From assembly GCF_048381675.1 (NCBI RefSeq), contig NZ_JBLWIS010000002.1, positions 124,001 to 188,000 of the forward strand: a DNA stretch of 64,000 bases. The letters run 5' to 3'. The translations under genes and the position numbers were made by a program. Shown here in pieces: positions 43,837 to 52,072 of the stretch. Within the stretch, counting starts at the first letter, position 1. Each line of letters starts with the position of its first letter. The notes under the pieces were generated by a model. The model was not told the DNA's origin. It saw only the letters and a program-made list of their open reading frames with translations, and made no database searches. This DNA comes from Advenella sp048381675. GTDB lineage: Bacteria; Pseudomonadota; Gammaproteobacteria; Burkholderiales; Burkholderiaceae_B.

Positions 43837-43911
43837 ATTTATAGTTGGTATTGTATTTAACAATAATATGGGTAAAATTGGTGGGTGGATTTTGATACTA
43901 TATAAAGGCTC

Positions 43912-44808
43912 ATGAGTAATCTCGACATACGTGATCTTGCCCTGATTGACGCATTGACACGCACCTGCAATATATCGGCCGCCGCTGAAATACTGGGCTT
44001 AAGTCAGCCATCGGTCAGTATCCGTCTGGCCAAATTGCGCACGCATTTCAATGACGCGCTTTTTGTTCGTACCCGGACAGGTATGCAGCCGACCCCACGG
44101 GTTGCCGAGTTGTTGCCCGCCATTCGGTCTGCACTTGGCTTGCTGGCGGATATAGAAGAGGGAGCGGCCAGTTTTGATCCGCTTAGCTCCAACCGTATTT
44201 TTCGATTAAGCATGACCAGTACGGGGCAGGTGGTAGTGATTGCCCGGCTTAAAAATGTGTTGAACAGGCTGGCCCCCAAGGTCAGGATAGAGGTCATTGA
44301 TTTTACGGAACAGACACCGCTTCAGCTTGAGCGTGGTGAGGTTGATATTGCCATGGGTTTTACCACCATCATGGGTCCGGGTTTTTACCAGCAGAAATTA
44401 TTCCGGGAGCATTATGTGTGCCTGATCCGCCATAATCATTCGCGCATCAACCATGAACTGACGATTGAGCAATTCAAGGCCGAGGGGCATGTTGCGGTAA
44501 AAAGCAGCGGTACCGCGCATTGGTTGCTGGAAAAAGCGATTGATGATGCCGGTATCTCCAGGAATATTGAGCTGTGGGTGCCCTCGTTTCTTGGGCTGGC
44601 GGATATTGTCCGCACCACCGATTTGCTGGCTTTGGCACCCGTGCATTTGGCGCAGATCATATGTCGGGATAAAACCGTAAGACGTGTTGATGTACCCATT
44701 GAAATACCGTCTTATGATGTGAAGCAATATTGGCATGAGCGGTATCATCAGGAGCCCGGTAATCGATGGCTCAGGCAAGTTATTGCCGATGTCATCCAGG
44801 AAAACTGA
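43912..44808 (+). CDS. LysR-family regulator, likely of the gentisate genes
   Basis: The 298-residue regulator has an N-terminal winged helix-turn-helix (LALIDALTRTCNISAAAEIL, GLSQPSVSIRLAKLRTHFND) and a substrate-binding C-domain. Its end, VKQYWHERYHQEPGNRWLRQ, is characteristic of the NahR/NagR/DntR branch of LysR proteins that respond to aromatic acids such as salicylate. It is divergent from the FAH-monooxygenase operon. The second LysR gene in the cluster (47112-48044) shares the same C-terminal motif, so both probably see aromatic effectors. Confidence 0.9.
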   Translation: MSNLDIRDLALIDALTRTCNISAAAEILGLSQPSVSIRLAKLRTHFNDALFVRTRTGMQPTPRVAELLPAIRSALGLLADIEEGAASFDPLSSNRIFRLSMTSTGQVVVIARLKNVLNRLAPKVRIEVIDFTEQTPLQLERGEVDIAMGFTTIMGPGFYQQKLFREHYVCLIRHNHSRINHELTIEQFKAEGHVAVKSSGTAHWLLEKAIDDAGISRNIELWVPSFLGLADIVRTTDLLALAPVHLAQIICRDKTVRRVDVPIEIPSYDVKQYWHERYHQEPGNRWLRQVIADVIQEN

Positions 44809-44885
44809 AGGTCATGTTGTCATTGTAAAAAAGCATCGCAACCGGGCAGGTCGCGATGCTTTGTCAGTGGGTAGTCGTGAATGGA

Positions 44886-45884
44886 TCAGTCCAGTCGAAT
44901 ATTTCCTTCACGAACCAGTTTTTCGTAAGTCTCACCTTTTAATTTGCTGACTCTTGTGATTTCCTGCGGGCTCCAGTCCAGGTGCTCAAAGGCAAAGGCC
45001 GCATAATTGTTTTTTACTTTTTCAGTTTGAACGGCCTTCAACACATCAGCATGGATTTTTTCAATAATTTTTGCATTGGTGCCTTTGGGTGCCATTAACA
45101 CGGCAAATGAGTCTACCGTCAGTTGTTGCGGTCCCCCCGCTTCTGCCACAGTGGGTACGTCCGGCATGCGAGGGTGCCGGCTTTTGGCCGCAATGGCCAG
45201 GTACTTCAGGCTGCCTTTCTTATACAGGCTTTCACTGGAGCCGACACTGGCAAAGGCCCACTGGATTTCGTTACCCCCCAGATTGACATAAAGCTGTGCG
45301 GTTTCCTTATAGGGAATATGAAGCATTTTAGTGTGACTCATCTTTTCCAGCTGCAGGGCGCCCAGATGTCCCGGACTGCCAACGCCCCATGATCCATAAC
45401 TGACAGAATCGGGGTTTGTTTGTGCGGCCTTGATGAGATCCCCCATGTTTTGCCAGGGAGAGTTGCTGGGAACGGCAATAAAAAATGGCGTCCTGAATAA
45501 GGCGGCTACCGGTTCAAAAATTTCCAATGGCGATATTTTTCTGGAAGGGTACAAGTAAGGCAGGGCACTGATCTGTTCACTGTCAAGCTGCAATAGCGTG
45601 TATCCATCGGGTTTGGCGCGTCGTGCCTGCTCGATGGCAATGAAGCCCGCACCCCCCGGGCGATTGTCGATAATGACGGTTTGGCCCCATTGTTTGGTCA
45701 GGCTTTCAGCCACCATTCTAAGGACGGCATCAGGTCCGCTGCCTGCTGAAAATGGGGTAATGATAGTTACCGGTCGATCGGGGAAGGCAGTGTCAGTCTG
45801 TGCTTGCGCGTTGGTGATGCCTGAAAGGGTGGCCAGCAAAACGACCAAGGCGGATCGGGCTGTCGCAAGAAAAAAATGTCTCAT
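44886..45884 (-). CDS. Bug-type tripartite tricarboxylate transporter receptor
   Basis: The 332-residue periplasmic protein belongs to the TctC/Bug family greatly expanded in Bordetella and relatives. The signal peptide ends near NAQAQ. The mature chain begins FPDRPVTIITPFSAGSGPDA and contains VIIDNRPGGAGFIAIEQARR and DGYTLLQLDSEQ, all typical. These receptors bind small carboxylates, often as orphans without their membrane partners. Within this gentisate cluster it may capture an aromatic acid or a pathway carboxylate; the ligand is not readable from sequence. Confidence 0.92.
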   Translation of the reverse strand: MRHFFLATARSALVVLLATLSGITNAQAQTDTAFPDRPVTIITPFSAGSGPDAVLRMVAESLTKQWGQTVIIDNRPGGAGFIAIEQARRAKPDGYTLLQLDSEQISALPYLYPSRKISPLEIFEPVAALFRTPFFIAVPSNSPWQNMGDLIKAAQTNPDSVSYGSWGVGSPGHLGALQLEKMSHTKMLHIPYKETAQLYVNLGGNEIQWAFASVGSSESLYKKGSLKYLAIAAKSRHPRMPDVPTVAEAGGPQQLTVDSFAVLMAPKGTNAKIIEKIHADVLKAVQTEKVKNNYAAFAFEHLDWSPQEITRVSKLKGETYEKLVREGNIRLD

Positions 45885-45942
45885 GAGGATGGTCTCCTGT
45901 TCTATGTGTTGTTGGTGGTTTTAGTATGTTTTATATGTTTTT

Positions 45943-46977
45943 TTACCGGGTTTCCAGTACACCCATTTTTCGGTGTAAAGGGCTTTCATCGGCAATGAAA
46001 ATAAAGGCGGGGCGGATGGTGTCTTGATTATGCAGGTGAACGGGTGTGTAGCCAGGGGCACAACAGGTGTCTGCTTCATTCAGTTCAAATGTTTTACCGC
46101 TGATTTCTGCCTTTGTTTTTCCTTCAATCACATGAAACAGGCTGGCAGGAGAGCGCGCTGGCAAGTCAAGTGTCTGGCCGGGTTGGATCATCAAGGCATA
46201 AAATCCCAGAATATTCTGGGCGCTGTCACCGGTTTCCGGATTAATGTATTCAACCTGAACCGATTTTTCGTTTGGATGTGCTTCGGATAAGGCTACCAGG
46301 CTGGCCCGTACTTGTGACCATGGATAGCGCAACATGGGGTAAGGGTTGTGATGACGCGTGAAGACGGGGGCGGGGAGCACACCGCCATTGGCATAAATGC
46401 CATGGCCTTTGGTGGGGTTGACGGTTTGCCGGGTGCCAACGTTGTGATAGCTGGTTTCCATGAAGTAAATCAAGGGCAGGTCCAGCACGTCAAGCCAGAC
46501 CACCGGGGCTTGGCCATCATGACTGTGTTCGTGCCAGAGCCCGGATGGTGTCAAAATAAGATCGCCACGGTTCATGGGGCATTTTTCCCCGTCTACCGTG
46601 GTGTAAGCACCGTCGCCCTCAATGATCATTCTGACGGCATTCGGTGTATGGCGATGACTGGGTGCCCATTCACCGGGTAACAGCAATTGCATGCCCACGT
46701 ACATGGCCGGACTGACTTTCATGGCATCCAGGCCATGTCCCGGATTGCTCATGACAAGTACGCGTCTTTCCGCTTTTTCAATCGGGGTCAGCTCACCGGC
46801 TTGCAGCAATAGCGGACGAATCGTGTTGTAAGACCAATGTGTGGGTTGGGTGTGTCTGGTCGGAATGTCTGCAGGTAAAACGGCCCCCAGGCTTGGCCAT
46901 AACGGGACCAGGTTTTGCGCATTGAGAGCCTGCACGTATTCAGTTGGTAAGTCTTCCAGTGTTCCAAGATTATCCAT
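45943..46977 (-). CDS. Gentisate 1,2-dioxygenase
   Basis: This bicupin of 344 residues opens the gentisate ring to maleylpyruvate using Fe(II). The N-terminal cupin contains the metal-binding histidines in PSHRHTPNAVRMIIEG and HEHSHDGQAPVVWLDVLDLP. The C-terminal cupin (about 245-335) has MIQPGQTLDLPARSPASLFH. The HRHTPNAVR signature is specific to gentisate dioxygenases. It follows the Bug receptor gene in the same direction (upstream of it in transcription) and is divergent from a LysR gene, from which it may be regulated. Confidence 0.94.
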   Translation of the reverse strand: MDNLGTLEDLPTEYVQALNAQNLVPLWPSLGAVLPADIPTRHTQPTHWSYNTIRPLLLQAGELTPIEKAERRVLVMSNPGHGLDAMKVSPAMYVGMQLLLPGEWAPSHRHTPNAVRMIIEGDGAYTTVDGEKCPMNRGDLILTPSGLWHEHSHDGQAPVVWLDVLDLPLIYFMETSYHNVGTRQTVNPTKGHGIYANGGVLPAPVFTRHHNPYPMLRYPWSQVRASLVALSEAHPNEKSVQVEYINPETGDSAQNILGFYALMIQPGQTLDLPARSPASLFHVIEGKTKAEISGKTFELNEADTCCAPGYTPVHLHNQDTIRPAFIFIADESPLHRKMGVLETR

Positions 46978-47111
46978 AATTAATGTCTCATGTTTATGTT
47001 TTTATACGGTGTTCAAACAGATGAAGGGTAACTATAGAGCAGGCGCAATTATTCCTACAATAGATTATGATTAATACTTGTCATCGGTTTTGTTAATAAT
47101 GGGGGGCTTTC

Positions 47112-48044
47112 TTGAACGAACTGGATATACGACATCTTCGGATCTTTTTGGCCTTATATGCAAGCAAAAACGTAACCCGTGCTGCTGATTCCGTTGGTCT
47201 GAGCCAGTCATCGGTCAGTGTGGTGCTGGCACAATTGCGTCAACATTATGGCGATCCGCTTTTTGTACGCACTTCGGGGGGCATGAAGGCCACACCCCGG
47301 GCAGAAGCACTGCGCCCGCTAGTATACCAGGCACTTAAACTGCTGGAGCAATGTCTGGAGCCGAGTACGGTGTTTGATCCTTTAACCTCGAATCGCTGTT
47401 TTCGGATTTGCATGCCCGACCTGGGTCAAACGATATTGCTGCCAAGGCTGTTATCGGTCATTGATAAACAGGCGCCCAATGTGAATATCGAGGTTTCTAA
47501 TTTAAGCTATGAAACTGCACGAAAACTGGAAACCGGTGAGGCTGATATTGCTTTGGGATTTACTGAGGAAATGAAGGCGGGTTTTTACAAGCAGAAACTC
47601 AATAATGAAAGGTTTGTATTGATTGCCTCAAAAAATCATCCGGATATTGATGGAAAAATGTCCTTGGCCCAGTTGCAGCAACAAAAATTTGTGAAAGTGA
47701 TGTTAACGGGCACATCCCATTCGATTATCGAGAAATTCCTGGAGCGTAAAGGGATTGTTTGCAATTATGTGGCTAATGTTCCCAATTTCATCGGTCTGGG
47801 ACAAATTGTGGCCAGTTCAAGCCTTGTCGCTATTGTGCCGTTACGGCTTGGCATTATTTTTGAATCGGAAAATGCGGTGAAAATGGTGCAGTTGCCATTG
47901 AAATTCCCTTCCTATACCGTCAACCAGTTCTGGCATGAGCGGTTTCATCGCGACCCGGCCAACATGTGGCTGCGTTCCCTGATTCATGACACCTCAGAAA
48001 CACTGGAAATGGAAAACAAAACCAATCAGGCTTATTTGTGGTGA
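47112..48044 (+). CDS. LysR-family regulator, divergent from gentisate dioxygenase
   Basis: The 310-residue regulator has an N-terminal DNA-binding domain (LRIFLALYASKNVTRAADSV, GLSQSSVSVVLAQLRQHYGD) and a C-terminal effector domain ending in YTVNQFWHERFHRDPANMWL. The same end motif occurs in the LysR protein at 43912-44808, so the two look like diverged duplicates. The frame opens at TTG 47112 behind a GGGGGG tract (47101-47106), which serves as the ribosome site; no better ATG is available. It probably controls the dioxygenase and receptor genes. Confidence 0.9.
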   Translation: MNELDIRHLRIFLALYASKNVTRAADSVGLSQSSVSVVLAQLRQHYGDPLFVRTSGGMKATPRAEALRPLVYQALKLLEQCLEPSTVFDPLTSNRCFRICMPDLGQTILLPRLLSVIDKQAPNVNIEVSNLSYETARKLETGEADIALGFTEEMKAGFYKQKLNNERFVLIASKNHPDIDGKMSLAQLQQQKFVKVMLTGTSHSIIEKFLERKGIVCNYVANVPNFIGLGQIVASSSLVAIVPLRLGIIFESENAVKMVQLPLKFPSYTVNQFWHERFHRDPANMWLRSLIHDTSETLEMENKTNQAYLW

Positions 48045-48050
48045 ACAGCC

Positions 48051-48135
48051 CGTTCCCATGCTCTGTGAACTGACCCTAATAAGTTGAAGAGGTGTCCAAC
48101 TTTAGCGGGTCAGTTCACTCCTGCGTGGGAACGCC
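48051..48135. repeat. REP-like palindrome with a small element in its loop
   Basis: CGTTCCCATGCTCT (48051-48064) and TCCTGCGTGGGAACGCC (48119-48135) are REP-like arms as elsewhere in the window. The 54-base element between them is listed separately. Confidence 0.72.
48065..48118. mobile_element. 54-base miniature element with IS3-like ends
   Basis: Perfect 12-base terminal repeats GTGAACTGACCC/GGGTCAGTTCAC bracket a short core that includes AAGTTG and CAACTT as inner repeats. TGAACTGACCC-N-AAGTTGG ends are typical of IS3-family elements, so this looks like an IS reduced to its two ends. It carries no coding sequence. Confidence 0.65.
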
Positions 48136-48213
48136 TATTTGACTAGGCTATACAGCCAGTAATATCCGCTACGCTTCAGCTTGCACTGGCAGGTGGGTAT
48201 AGCAGGTGCGTTC

Positions 48214-48975
48214 TTACGCGCTTAAACGTTCCAGCAGTGATGGTACCGAAGAAAGCAAAAGCGCAATGCCCGAGCAGGTTAATAGGGTTAGTATGATTTT
48301 ACGGAATGCCACATCATTTATTTTCGTGTAAAAACGGGTTCCCAATAAGGTGGGTATCAGCATGGCAGGCAGCACAATGGCAAACAAGGGCAGCATTTCT
48401 GTCGTAATCATACCTGTAGCCAGATAGGTGCACATGGTCACCAGCAGCATGGACAGGTTAAAGTTCTGGATAACCGCCCGCTGGGCATCCCTGTTATAGC
48501 CACGTATGGTGCACCACAGTGTGGGCAGGGTGCCGGTAAAACCGCCAATGCCACCCATGATGCCACCGGCAATACCAACTATGCCATCGGCAAGACGCCC
48601 GCCAATGGTAATGCGGGGAAGTTGTTGGGAAAATAACATGGCGGGGCACCACAGCACCAGCAATGCCCCCAGTATTACTTTGAACCAGTCCATATCCAAA
48701 TAAGGCAAAACCGCCACGCCCATGGGAATGCCAGCCAGACCACCAAGAATGAAAGGCCATAATAAATTCAGATTGAAGCCACGCCTAACGGAAAATGCGG
48801 CAAGAATCTGGCCGGTAAGAGCACCAAAAACCGCTAGTGTGGCTGCCAGCCTGGGATCTAATACCCAGGCCCAAAATGACATGGATACCATACTGAAAGC
48901 GAAGCCGGATAAGCCCTGTATAAAACCGGCAACAATTGCGCCTATGGCGATAATATATATTGCGTCTGTTGCCAT
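48214..48975 (-). CDS. TauE/SafE (TSUP) family permease
   Basis: The 253-residue integral membrane protein has about eight hydrophobic helices and the two-fold family pattern: GAIVAGFIQGLSGFAFSMVS near the start and GIAGGIMGGIGGFTGTLPTL in the middle. TSUP permeases move sulphite, sulphoacetate and other small organic anions. Adjacent to the gentisate genes, it may take up an aromatic acid or export an anion; the substrate is not known from sequence. Confidence 0.88.
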   Translation of the reverse strand: MATDAIYIIAIGAIVAGFIQGLSGFAFSMVSMSFWAWVLDPRLAATLAVFGALTGQILAAFSVRRGFNLNLLWPFILGGLAGIPMGVAVLPYLDMDWFKVILGALLVLWCPAMLFSQQLPRITIGGRLADGIVGIAGGIMGGIGGFTGTLPTLWCTIRGYNRDAQRAVIQNFNLSMLLVTMCTYLATGMITTEMLPLFAIVLPAMLIPTLLGTRFYTKINDVAFRKIILTLLTCSGIALLLSSVPSLLERLSA

Positions 48976-49169
48976 TTTGTCTCAGCTTAATTTTTAATAA
49001 TAACAGTGCTGGGGTACTTGCATGCTTAGGCAGAATAACTATATGCCATAGTATACAAACAAACCATTCACTGTATGGTTTTGTAATGATAACAACACTT
49101 CTGTAATATCATCCATAAAACACCCGTATCAAAATCCTTCAAGCAGGAACCATTGCATGAATAAATACT

Positions 49170-49196
49170 CGTTCACACGCTCCCGCGTGGGAATGC
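49170..49196. repeat. REP-like palindrome
   Basis: CGTTCACACGCTCCC GCGTGGGAATG forms imperfect arms around a CGCTCCCGCG centre, matching the right half of the IS4-interrupted copy at 38238. The rest of 48976-49236 shows no gene. Confidence 0.62.
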
Positions 49197-49239
49197 ATAT
49201 TTAAATAACCACCATTTCACAAATCACGATCTGCTTGCA

Positions 49240-49480
49240 GTATAATCCCTCGCTTCGCAGGAGAGAGGGACCAGCATAAAGCGTGGTTCCCGCCGAAGGC
49301 GCAAACTCCCATAATCGCTCAGGCATAGTTACTGCGAACCGTACTCGGAATGCTGCTATTACCTTAAATAGCGCAACCGTAACGCCAGCTGGAGAGAGGT
49401 TGCTTTGCAACCCACCGAAGGGGCAAGCAGTTTTCATGACTGCGTAAACTCTCAGGTAAAAGGACAGGGGGAGAGGCAGC
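49240..49480 (+). promoter_or_regulatory. Tandem glycine riboswitch
   Basis: Following a TATAAT box (49241-49246), two glycine aptamers are recognisable. The first has GGAGAGAGGGACC, CCGCCGAAGGCGCAAACTCCC and CGCTCAGGCA (49260-49360). The second has CTGGAGAGAG, CACCGAAGGGGCAAGCAG, AAACTCTCAGGTAAAAGGACAG (49388-49470). The tandem arrangement with short linker is characteristic. It should turn on the downstream TRIC-family gene when glycine is abundant. Confidence 0.92.
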
Positions 49481-49502
49481 ATAAAACAACAAGGATTCAA
49501 GT

Positions 49503-50120
49503 TTGCTTCTCTATATTTATATCGTGGCAATTACTGCCGAGGCCATGTCGGGCGCACTTGCCGCTGGCCGACGTAATATGGACATGTTTGGCGTGGCTTT
49601 TGTGGCCTTCATTACCGCTTTGGGTGGTGGCACGGTACGTGACATGTTGCTGGGGAATTACCCGGTTTCCTGGACCCAGCACCCTATGTATATTCACCTT
49701 ACCATTCTGGCCGGCCTGTTTACCATGCTGGTTGCCCGTTACATGCATCGCCTGCATTCTATCTTCCTGGTGCTCGATGCCATGGGCCTGATTGCTTTTA
49801 CCGTGATTGGTTGTAACGTAGCCCTGAAATTGGACTATAGCCCTACGGTGGTGATTATGGCAGGTATTACCACGGGTATTTTTGGCGGTATTTTGCGTGA
49901 CCTGTTGTGCAATCGCACGCCTATGGTGCTACGAAAAGAATTGTACGCCAGCGTGTCGCTGCTAGTTGCCATTTTATATTTGTGTCTGCGGCACTGGGGT
50001 GTAAGCCATGACATTAATTTATTGGCTTCTTTCGGCTTTGGCCTGGCATTGCGCCTTGCGGCAATTCGCTGGGGCTGGTCTTTGCCGGTGTTTACTTATG
50101 CGCCTGGTCGCTGGAGTTAG
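49503..50120 (+). CDS. TRIC/glycine-transporter-domain membrane protein (YadS/YicG type)
   Basis: The 205-residue protein is composed of two repeats of the PF03458 domain: AEAMSGALAAGRRNMDMFGV with GGGTVRDMLLGNYPVSW in the first, and DAMGLIAFTVIGCNVAL with GGILRDLLCNRTPMVLRKEL in the second. About seven membrane helices are present. Family members have been described as trimeric intracellular cation channels and, in some bacteria, as glycine transporters; the riboswitch points to glycine here. The start is TTG 49503, with AAGGA seven bases before it; no ATG lies in a suitable place. Export or uptake cannot be decided from sequence. Confidence 0.88.
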   Translation: MLLYIYIVAITAEAMSGALAAGRRNMDMFGVAFVAFITALGGGTVRDMLLGNYPVSWTQHPMYIHLTILAGLFTMLVARYMHRLHSIFLVLDAMGLIAFTVIGCNVALKLDYSPTVVIMAGITTGIFGGILRDLLCNRTPMVLRKELYASVSLLVAILYLCLRHWGVSHDINLLASFGFGLALRLAAIRWGWSLPVFTYAPGRWS

Positions 50121-50288
50121 TGTCGGCTGCCTGTAAACGACAACACTGAACAGAACAAGGCCCGGTGTAATATCGGGCTTTGTTTTACAGGTCTTCAAGG
50201 CTGTTTTTCAAAAATAAGTGAGTCTGTTTGCAGGATGTGGGTTTTGATTGCCATTCAGGGGTAAATAAGACAAAATCACTGGGTAAAA

Positions 50289-52072
50289 ATGATTAAAAAT
50301 TTTATTGCTGGAATGCCGTTTGATATGTCGCCTCGTCCTCCCAAAAAAAACAAACCTTTGTTTTTCATCTACTCCGCTGTTGTTGGTATTTGTATTCTTG
50401 TTCTTGGGTTGGCTGCCCTGGACTGGAAGCTAACCACCGACGAAGCAAAGATATCTGAGGAGCTTAACCAGGCATATGTTACAAGAGCGGTATTATCCAG
50501 ATTGATGGCTGATCTGTCTTATGCTGAAACGGCTCAGCGCACTTATATCCTTACGAAAGATCATGCCTTTTTTAATACGTTTAAGTCGGTTCAACTTAGT
50601 CTTTTGCGTCAGTTAGAGGAGTTTGAGGTAGCCCGTTTTGATGATGACAAGATAAACGTTGAGAAGGCAAGGCAATTACTGGATTTGGTCTATCAGCGCT
50701 TGCAAACATTGGTTATTAGTATTCAACGTGCCAATCAGGAAATGAGGACTTCTTTTTATGACAGTTTAGTTTCAGGAACCGATCTTATGGAGCAGGTCCG
50801 TATGGTTTCTTCAGAGCTAAAAGTACGTCATGACCAGAATATTGAGGCATTAAGTCAGGAACACGCCCGGCAAATATTTCGTGGACGCATCATAATGCTT
50901 GTGCTTATGGCAGGCATTATTTTGCTGATTGTTGCGCTGGTTTGGCTTGTTTCGGTTAACTTGCGTCATCGAGACAAGATAGAGCGGCAATTACGATTGC
51001 AAATGACCCGTCAGCAGGCCATGTTTTATGGGTCTATTGATGCTTTGGTGATTGTTAATGCCGAGGGAATCATAGAAGCCATGAATCCGGCAGCTTTGCG
51101 GATGTTTAAAATAGAACGGGGTAACTTTTCTCAAAACCGTCACTTTGCTACCTTACTGGCTGATGATTGTCCCTGCGCAAAGCTGCACTTTTGGATATGC
51201 ACAAGCTTGAATACGAGAAAGGTGGTGTTATTGAAGTTAATGCCGTTCAACAGGATGGACAGGTTTTTCCAGTTGAGTTAGCCATCAGTGAGGCTGAGCA
51301 AGGTGAGGATACTTTTTATCTGACTTCGTTCAGGGATATTACAGAGCGTCGGCGGGTGGAACAGATTAAAAATGAGTTTATTGCTACGGTCAGTCATGAG
51401 TTACGTACACCGCTAACGTCGATTGCAGGTGCACTTAAACTTTCGATTCATAATTTTAGCAAACATATGCCCGCAAAATGCCTGCAATTGATTGATATTG
51501 CCGAGCGTAATACGCAACGGCTGATCAAGCTGGTGAATGATATTCTGGATATCGAGAAGCTGGAAGCGGGAAAAATGGTCTTCAATAATGCTGATTTCAT
51601 ATTGAGAGATGTGGTTGTTGACGCCATAGATGGTATTTCTCCCATGGCCAAGGATAAAAAAGTGATTGTCCAGCTTGAGGATAAGACGGAGTCAGTGGCT
51701 TTACATACCGATGCCTTCCGTCTGGGCCAGGTTCTCAATAATTTGTTATCTAATGCCATTAAATTTTCTCCTGTAGATGCATCGGTTCTAGTCAGGATTT
51801 TGCCTGGTGAAATCGGCGTGCGGATTGAGGTTTCCGATAATGGCCCAGGTATTCCCGAGAACTTTATTCCCTTGGTGTTTTCCAAGTTTTCCCAGGCAAC
51901 GGGAGTGGGTTTTGCAAATAAAGGGGGCACGGGCCTGGGCCTGAGTATTGTGAAGCAAATTATCGAGCAAATGGATGGTCGGATTGGTTTCACAACGTCA
52001 TCTTCAGGGACTATATTTTATATTGAGTTGCCAATCATAGGTGGTAGAAGTGATGCTCCTGTCGAGGCTTGA
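50289..52072 (+). pseudogene. Sensor histidine kinase (CHASE3-PAS-HisKA-HATPase), frameshifted in this sequence
   Basis: Two overlapping frames together encode one kinase of about 590 residues. The first (50289-51281) gives a membrane helix (about 25-45), a CHASE3-like periplasmic region (LSRLMADLSYAETAQRTYIL), a second helix and the first half of a PAS domain (YGSIDALVIVNAEGIIEAMN). The second (51167-52072) continues the PAS domain (NAVQQDGQVFPVELAISEAE), then HisKA with ATVSHELRTPLTSIAGALKL (His as phosphoacceptor) and HATPase motifs NLLSNAIKFSP, VSDNGPGIP and GTGLGLSIV. The frames must join around 51160-51170. A single-base error or a real mutation explains this equally well; no slippery heptamer is obvious. 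It heads a locus with response regulators, so a working allele is likely in the population. Confidence 0.85.
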
